Assembly (NCBI GenBank): GCA_026991005.1 | Contig: JALXCH010000004.1 | Coordinates: 1 to 9,448 of the forward strand | Direction: 5' to 3' | Length of the DNA: 9,448 nt | Source of the DNA: Calditrichia bacterium | Lineage (GTDB): Bacteria; Calditrichota; Calditrichia; RBG-13-44-9 | Shown here: one piece after another, positions 6,531 through 9,448 of the stretch | Layout of the letters: every line of letters starts with the position of its first letter | How positions within the stretch are numbered: position 1 is the stretch's first letter | Translations under genes and position numbers: made by a program | The notes under the pieces: model-generated | Databases searched by the model: none | What the model was told of the DNA's origin: nothing | The model's input: the letters and a program-made list of their open reading frames with translations, nothing else

Positions 6531-7547
6531 TTAATTCAATTTCTTACTGATTTCAATAAGCTGGTTCAATTTCCGGAGCGCTGCCCCGCTATCGATTGCC
6601 TCGATGGCCATTTCCACCCCTTCTTTCAGAGTTTTAGCCAACCCGCTAACCTTGAGGGCGGCCGCAGCGTTAATCACAGTCACATCGCGAGGCCCGCCAT
6701 CCTTCCCGTTGAGAATATCCAGAATGATTTGCTTGTTCTTATTGGCATCGCCACCACGAATGCTCTCGATTGGCCAGCGGCGAATCCCCAGATCTTCTGG
6801 GGTAATTTCGTATTGGGTGATTTCGTCCCCGGCAATTTCCACCACATGGGTTTTTCCGGCAATGTTCACCTCATCCAGCCCGTTTTCTCCGGAGACTACC
6901 ATCCCGCTGAAGATACCAAATTCTCGCAACACCTGGGCAATGGTGAGGGACAATTTTTTATCGTACACCCCGATGAGCTGGCGTTTGGTTAGAGCCGGCT
7001 TGGTGAGCGGGTCCAGAATGTTAAAAATGGTGCGGGCACCAATATTCTGCCGAATTCCGGCAAAGTTGCGCGGTGTGGGTTTGTAACGGGGTGCAAAAAT
7101 GAAAGCCAGACCCGTTTCTTCGAATACGCGATAGAATTCGTCCGGAAAGAGCTCGGTTTTAATTCCCAGCGCCTTCAGAACATCGGCACTTCCGCATTGG
7201 CTGGAGACCCCGTGGTAGCCATGCTTAATCACTTTAGCCCCGGCACCGGCAGCGACAATAGAAGCCGCCGTGGAGATGTTAAACGTCCCCAGGTTGTCAC
7301 CACCGGTTCCACTGGTATCAATGGCGTTCTCGTCGGCAATAGAGAGCGGGGTAATGCGGTCGCGGTAAGCTTCCACCGAACCGGCCAGCTCATCCACGGT
7401 GCTTCCTTTAATTTGCAAAGCCACTAAAAAGGCCGAAATCTGAGCTTCCGTAGCCTGACCGGAAAGGATTTCTTCCATCACTTTGTATGCTTCCTCCCGA
7501 GTCAGACTTTGCCCGTCCATAAATTTAGAAATTGCTTCTTTAATCAT
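6531..7547 (-). CDS. trpD: Anthranilate phosphoribosyltransferase family protein (TrpD), altered anthranilate site
   Basis: 338 residues, the normal TrpD length. It has an N-terminal helical domain (about 1-65) and then the class-II phosphoribosyl/nucleoside-phosphorylase-type core. PRPP- and Mg-binding motifs are intact: D-T-S-G-T-G-G-D (77-84), N-I-S-T (90-93), K-H-G (108-110), S-S-x-x-G-S-A-D (115-122), R-T-I-F-N (172-176) and D-E (225-226). The usual enzyme joins anthranilate and PRPP in tryptophan synthesis. Several acceptor-site positions differ: 'KHGNR' is K-H-G-Y-H (Y111, H112), 'YHPAM' is Y-K-P-T-P (155-159), and 'LGPLTNP' is L-D-P-L-T-K-P (178-184). The acceptor-site arginine (R166 in I-R-Q-N-I-G) remains. 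The start ATG has GGAG 8 bases upstream and lies 14 bases after the metallophosphatase stop, so the two are probably one transcript. No trpE, trpG, trpB or trpA is in the window. Family membership is firm; the anthranilate substrate is doubtful. Confidence 0.85.
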   Translation of the reverse strand: MIKEAISKFMDGQSLTREEAYKVMEEILSGQATEAQISAFLVALQIKGSTVDELAGSVEAYRDRITPLSIADENAIDTSGTGGDNLGTFNISTAASIVAAGAGAKVIKHGYHGVSSQCGSADVLKALGIKTELFPDEFYRVFEETGLAFIFAPRYKPTPRNFAGIRQNIGARTIFNILDPLTKPALTKRQLIGVYDKKLSLTIAQVLREFGIFSGMVVSGENGLDEVNIAGKTHVVEIAGDEITQYEITPEDLGIRRWPIESIRGGDANKNKQIILDILNGKDGGPRDVTVINAAAALKVSGLAKTLKEGVEMAIEAIDSGAALRKLNQLIEISKKLN

Positions 7548-7561
7548 CGTCTTTTCTCCGT

Positions 7562-8470
7562 CTAATGAGTTGTTTTCTGTTGTTCCAGTTGCTGGTAAAG
7601 GATTTCAACCAATTTTTTGAACTCCCGGTCTTCCCCAAAATCAGGACTTACCGGAATAAACCGGTTCTCATAGCGGTCTGTTCCAGATTCCGGATGGATG
7701 GTTAACAAACCGATGTATTCTCCGTCCACTCCCGGTTGTAGCACGATGTGCTTACCCAATCGAATTTCTCCCTGCTCCTGGGTATGCCCGGCAATGATGA
7801 TGTCAATTTCCGGGAACTGCCGAAACAGCCGGGTGCAATGGCGATAGCTGTCATGTAGCAGCAGAACCACTAAATCTATAGGACGTGGAAGTTTTTCTAA
7901 TTGAACCTGCAATATTGAATCCACGGGTAAAGTCCGCAATTCCGGAACGGAAATAAATTCAAATGCGTCGCGGGGAACAATACCCAGAATCGCAATTCGG
8001 TAACCCTGAGATTTTAGAATTAGGGAACGCTGCAACGAGGGAAGTGAATCCCTTTCCGGAAAAATCAGATTGGAGTTCACCAATGGTAACGGGTTGTTGC
8101 GAACATGCTCCCGAAAAAATTTCCATCCTTCCACAAATTCCTGATCTCCCGGAGAAATGGCCGCAAAAGGTAGCTGGTGCAGCAAACGCCACATTAACTG
8201 ATTTACCTCGGGCATGGAGTAAGTGGTGAGGAAATCCCCGGTATCCAGCAAAATCAAATCAGGATACCGGCGAAAAAGAGAATCCACAGCAGCTTTTAAT
8301 TGAACCATTCCCCCCAAATTATTCCCTCCGCAATGGCAGGTTTCCAGATTTCCGTTTAAATTCGCCGTGTAAGCTAGATGAATCACCCCCGGAAACCCTG
8401 GAGTACTCCAGAGCAATCCCAGAAAGCAAATCGTTAACTGAATAGAAAAATGGCGCAATCGGAAACTCAT
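7562..8470 (-). CDS. Exported metallophosphatase / 5'-nucleotidase-like protein with degenerate metal site
   Basis: 302 residues. An N-terminal signal peptide covers about 1-28 (R-L-R-H, then L-T-I-C-F-L-G-L-L-W), with no lipobox. The body follows the calcineurin-like/5'-nucleotidase fold in order: Y-T-A-N-L-N-G-N-L-E (34-43), L-D-T-G-D-F (75-80), S-P-G-D-Q-E-F (106-112), V-V-L-L-L-H (201-206) and I-I-A-G-H-T-Q (225-231). Compared with functional relatives, the D-x-H pair is N37/N39, 'GNHE' is G-D-Q-E and the final 'GHTH' is G-H-T-Q. D79, H206 and H229 remain. A C-H-C-G-G motif at 45-49 follows the first strand, as in a periplasmic subfamily whose members carry a C-x-C after 'NGxLEPC'. The C-terminal nucleotide-binding domain of UshA-type enzymes is missing. 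It probably works outside the cytoplasmic membrane; hydrolytic activity is doubtful. It is first in a likely operon with trpD. Confidence 0.75.
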   Translation of the reverse strand: MSFRLRHFSIQLTICFLGLLWSTPGFPGVIHLAYTANLNGNLETCHCGGNNLGGMVQLKAAVDSLFRRYPDLILLDTGDFLTTYSMPEVNQLMWRLLHQLPFAAISPGDQEFVEGWKFFREHVRNNPLPLVNSNLIFPERDSLPSLQRSLILKSQGYRIAILGIVPRDAFEFISVPELRTLPVDSILQVQLEKLPRPIDLVVLLLHDSYRHCTRLFRQFPEIDIIIAGHTQEQGEIRLGKHIVLQPGVDGEYIGLLTIHPESGTDRYENRFIPVSPDFGEDREFKKLVEILYQQLEQQKTTH

Positions 8471-8492
8471 TCAGGTACCCGTTTTTTTAAAT

Positions 8493-8520
8493 ATCATAAA
8501 ATACAAGATTCCCTTAGCAA
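8493..8520 (-). promoter_or_regulatory. Sigma-70-type promoter of the metallophosphatase-trpD operon
   Basis: On the minus strand, TTGCTA (complement of 8515-8520) and TATGAT (complement of 8493-8498) are 16 bases apart, predicting a start near 8486 and a short leader of about 16 bases. The -10 context TTTATGATATTTAA closely resembles the sequence upstream of etfB at 64-76 (TTATGATATTTAA), which may reflect a shared promoter type. The ribosome-binding site before the ATG at 8470 is weak. Confidence 0.5.
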
Positions 8521-8674
8521 AGGAAACGGGAATTTTGGAAAATGGAGAATAGAAACCACAAAAACGTAACCCTACTCTTTTAGGTAGTCACTCTTCTACT
8601 CTCTTAACGAAACCCAACCTGTTTGCAGAGCCCATCTCGAGCAGGATGCTATGTGTAAATGGAAAAGGTTATTA

Positions 8675-8924
8675 TTAACCGCAAAGTGCGCAACGCAGGC
8701 GCAAAGAGCACAAAGATTTTTGAATGTCTAAACGCAAAAAAAATTAACCGCAGCGGGCGCAACGTACGCAACGAAAAATATTTCTGATTTTGATTATTTT
8801 TTGGAATTTGTAATTGGAGATTTGTTATTTAGAATTTCTTTTTTCATTGCGTCCTTTGCGCGTTCTCTGCGGTTAATCTTATTTAACCGCAAAGAGCGCA
8901 ATGGAGGCGCGAAGAGCGTAAAGG
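8675..8924. repeat. Cluster of four AACCGC(A/G)-type interspersed repeats
   Basis: Copies: 8675-8715 (plus), 8744-8778 (plus), 8841-8877 (minus) and 8883-8924 (plus). Each starts TTAACCGCA and continues with GCGCAA/GGCGC/AAAGAG-type blocks, and ends vary. Copies three and four are head-to-head. TGCGGTTAA (8868-8876) and TTAACCGCA (8883-8891) are perfect inverses around a 6-base loop, and the pairing continues imperfectly outwards. The 8790-8840 filler is itself built from TTTGTAATT/TTTGTTATTT-like steps. The family is common between genes in environmental genomes; its origin is not visible here. Confidence 0.8.
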
Positions 8925-8947
8925 TTGTCGTTTTAAATTCAAATGAT

Positions 8948-9031
8948 GAGATTCTTCACCCCGCCTGTGGCGGGGGGTCAGAATGACAGAAACATCGCCC
9001 CCTGTCATTCCAAGCGGAGCGAAGCCATCTC
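8948..9031. repeat. Inverted pair of TGTCATTC...GAAG...ATCTC repeat units
   Basis: Unit A (8948-8989, minus sense) and unit B (9002-9031, plus sense) face each other. GAATGACAG (8981-8989) and CTGTCATTC (9002-9010) pair perfectly across 12 bases. The outer ends GAGAT..TTC (8948-8957) and GAA...ATCTC (9021-9031) also pair. Unit A carries a GC-rich perfect hairpin, CCCCGCC TGT GGCGGGG (8959-8975). The arrangement resembles paired REP/BIME-like elements and may end transcripts from either side. Confidence 0.75.
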
Positions 9032-9039
9032 CTACCTCA

Positions 9040-9133
9040 GCAAGAAAACATTTTGCCATCCCGGGAATTCTTTTGCAAAAGGAAAGTTCGAGATTGCTTC
9101 AGCGCTACGCGCCTATTAAATGTTTTATCTTGC
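9040..9133. repeat. Composite repeat framed by an inverted repeat, with a third GAAG-type unit inside
   Basis: GCAAGAAAACATTT (9040-9053) is mirrored by AAATGTTTTATCTTGC (9118-9133); the two differ by a two-base insertion. Inside are the palindromes CCCGGG (9060-9065) and CTTTTGCAAAAG (9070-9081). A third copy, GAGATTGCTTC-AGCGCTACGCGCC (9090-9112, minus sense), matches the end of the preceding paired units. It lies 23 bases after the exporter stop codon. Confidence 0.55.
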
Positions 9134-9155
9134 AAAATGGACGGTAAATATAAAA

Positions 9156-9448
9156 TTAAAATCCTGCTACCATAACAAGACCGCCCACAATCAGTCCGTA
9201 CACGGCGTTAAACAGCTTAATGCGCAGGGAATCTTTAACAGTGTAAGAGAGCAAGGGCAGCAATCCGTGCCCATCCTGCACCATGGAAGAGGCCAGTAAA
9301 ATGCTGAAAGGAACAATTCCTTGGCTAAACATCATCACAAATATAAGATGAGGACCGGATTCGGGAATTAAACCGATTAGCACAGCACTTAAAAGCATGA
9401 TCTGGGGATATTCCCGCACAAACTGTTCCAGATTGAAATATTGAAGCC
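9156..9448 (-). CDS. Putative 10-TM heavy-metal exporter family permease (DUF2899/ArsP_2-like), C-terminal part (partial)
   Basis: The frame is open to the right edge of the window. Residues before the GTG at 9419 read L-Q-Y-F-N-L-E-Q-F in the same frame, so that GTG is not the start and the N-terminal part lies outside. About 97 residues are visible. They hold roughly three hydrophobic helices with the motifs I-P-E-S-G-P-H-L-I-F, P-F-S-I-L-L-A-S-S and Q-D-G-H-G-L-L-P-L-L, which I recognise from the C-terminus of the putative 10-TM heavy-metal/arsenic-type exporter family. The protein is expected in the cytoplasmic membrane; the substrate is not established from this fragment. It ends in TAA just before the composite repeat, with no clear classical terminator. 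Confidence 0.75.
   Translation of the reverse strand, partial: LQYFNLEQFVREYPQIMLLSAVLIGLIPESGPHLIFVMMFSQGIVPFSILLASSMVQDGHGLLPLLSYTVKDSLRIKLFNAVYGLIVGGLVMVAGF

Larger units (their letters stand above)
8471..9155. other. Gene-free, repeat-filled interval
   Basis: 685 bases between the metallophosphatase start and the exporter stop. The first 50 bases carry a promoter. From about 8525 to 8670 I recognise nothing. 8675-8924 holds four copies of an AACCGC-headed repeat with an AT-rich filler between them. 8948-9112 holds three TGTCATTC/GCGAAG-type units, and 9040-9133 is framed by an inverted repeat. Short open frames here are translations of the repeats, not genes. Confidence 0.7.

Noticed and set aside
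6604..7086. 160-codon plus-strand frame opposite trpD
   Set aside because: It lies wholly inside the well-supported trpD reading frame and has no recognisable domain.
8801..8986. 61-codon plus-strand frame with an ATG across the repeat cluster
   Set aside because: It is a translation of the AACCGC and TGTCATTC repeats (reads F-A-R-S-L-R-L-I-L and A-C-G-G-G), with no ribosome-binding site or family match.
8675..9112. CRISPR array
   Set aside because: Repeats vary in length, orientation and sequence, spacers are irregular and there are no cas genes.
2928..9155. tRNA, rRNA or riboswitch in the intergenic regions
   Set aside because: No cloverleaf, T-loop GGTTCRA signature with matching arms, or conserved riboswitch core could be found by eye.

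Overview
The window looks like a chromosomal segment from a diderm, non-Bacteroidota member of the FCB group, possibly Calditrichota or a neighbouring candidate phylum. The TonB-dependent receptor implies an outer membrane. Most genes have Shine-Dalgarno sites, which are rare in Bacteroidota. The AACCGCAAAG-type and TGTCATTC-type intergenic repeats are common in environmental genomes of this kind. The taxonomic call is an inference and only moderately sure.

Layout from left to right. At 1-40 (minus) are the first 13 codons of an electron-transfer flavoprotein beta subunit, which runs off the left edge. Divergent from it is an 897-residue TonB-dependent receptor (234-2927, plus), closed by a strong intrinsic terminator at 2979-3038. 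Everything else lies on the minus strand. Read in transcription order from the right, this is: the C-terminal end of a 10-TM heavy-metal exporter-like permease (9156-9448); a 685-base gene-free interval filled with interspersed repeats; an exported metallophosphatase-like protein (7562-8470) 14 bases upstream of a trpD-family gene (6531-7547); a decayed DUF6922-like scrap and a small GIY-YIG domain protein (5915-6301); a TrpC-like TIM barrel with its own good sigma-70 promoter (4913-5734); an intact small antitoxin-like gene overlapping a truncated RelE/ParE toxin (4486-4802); and the lytic transglycosylase MltG (3305-4429).

The most unusual part is 4913-8470. The TrpC-like protein keeps the indole-glycerol-phosphate synthase fold signature, but every catalytic position I can align is replaced. 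The TrpD-like protein keeps its PRPP/magnesium motifs, but several positions of the anthranilate pocket are changed. The metallophosphatase in the same operon has lost several metal ligands and carries a C-H-C-G-G motif. Together they suggest either a diverged tryptophan-gene pair or a repurposed phosphoribosyltransferase with a non-catalytic barrel partner. This is a hypothesis from motif reading only.

Between the two trp-like genes and mltG lie pieces typical of toxin-antitoxin or mobile traffic: the GIY-YIG protein, the DUF6922-like scrap, and the antitoxin with half a toxin. They look like insertions into, and decay within, what may once have been a contiguous trpD-trpC unit.
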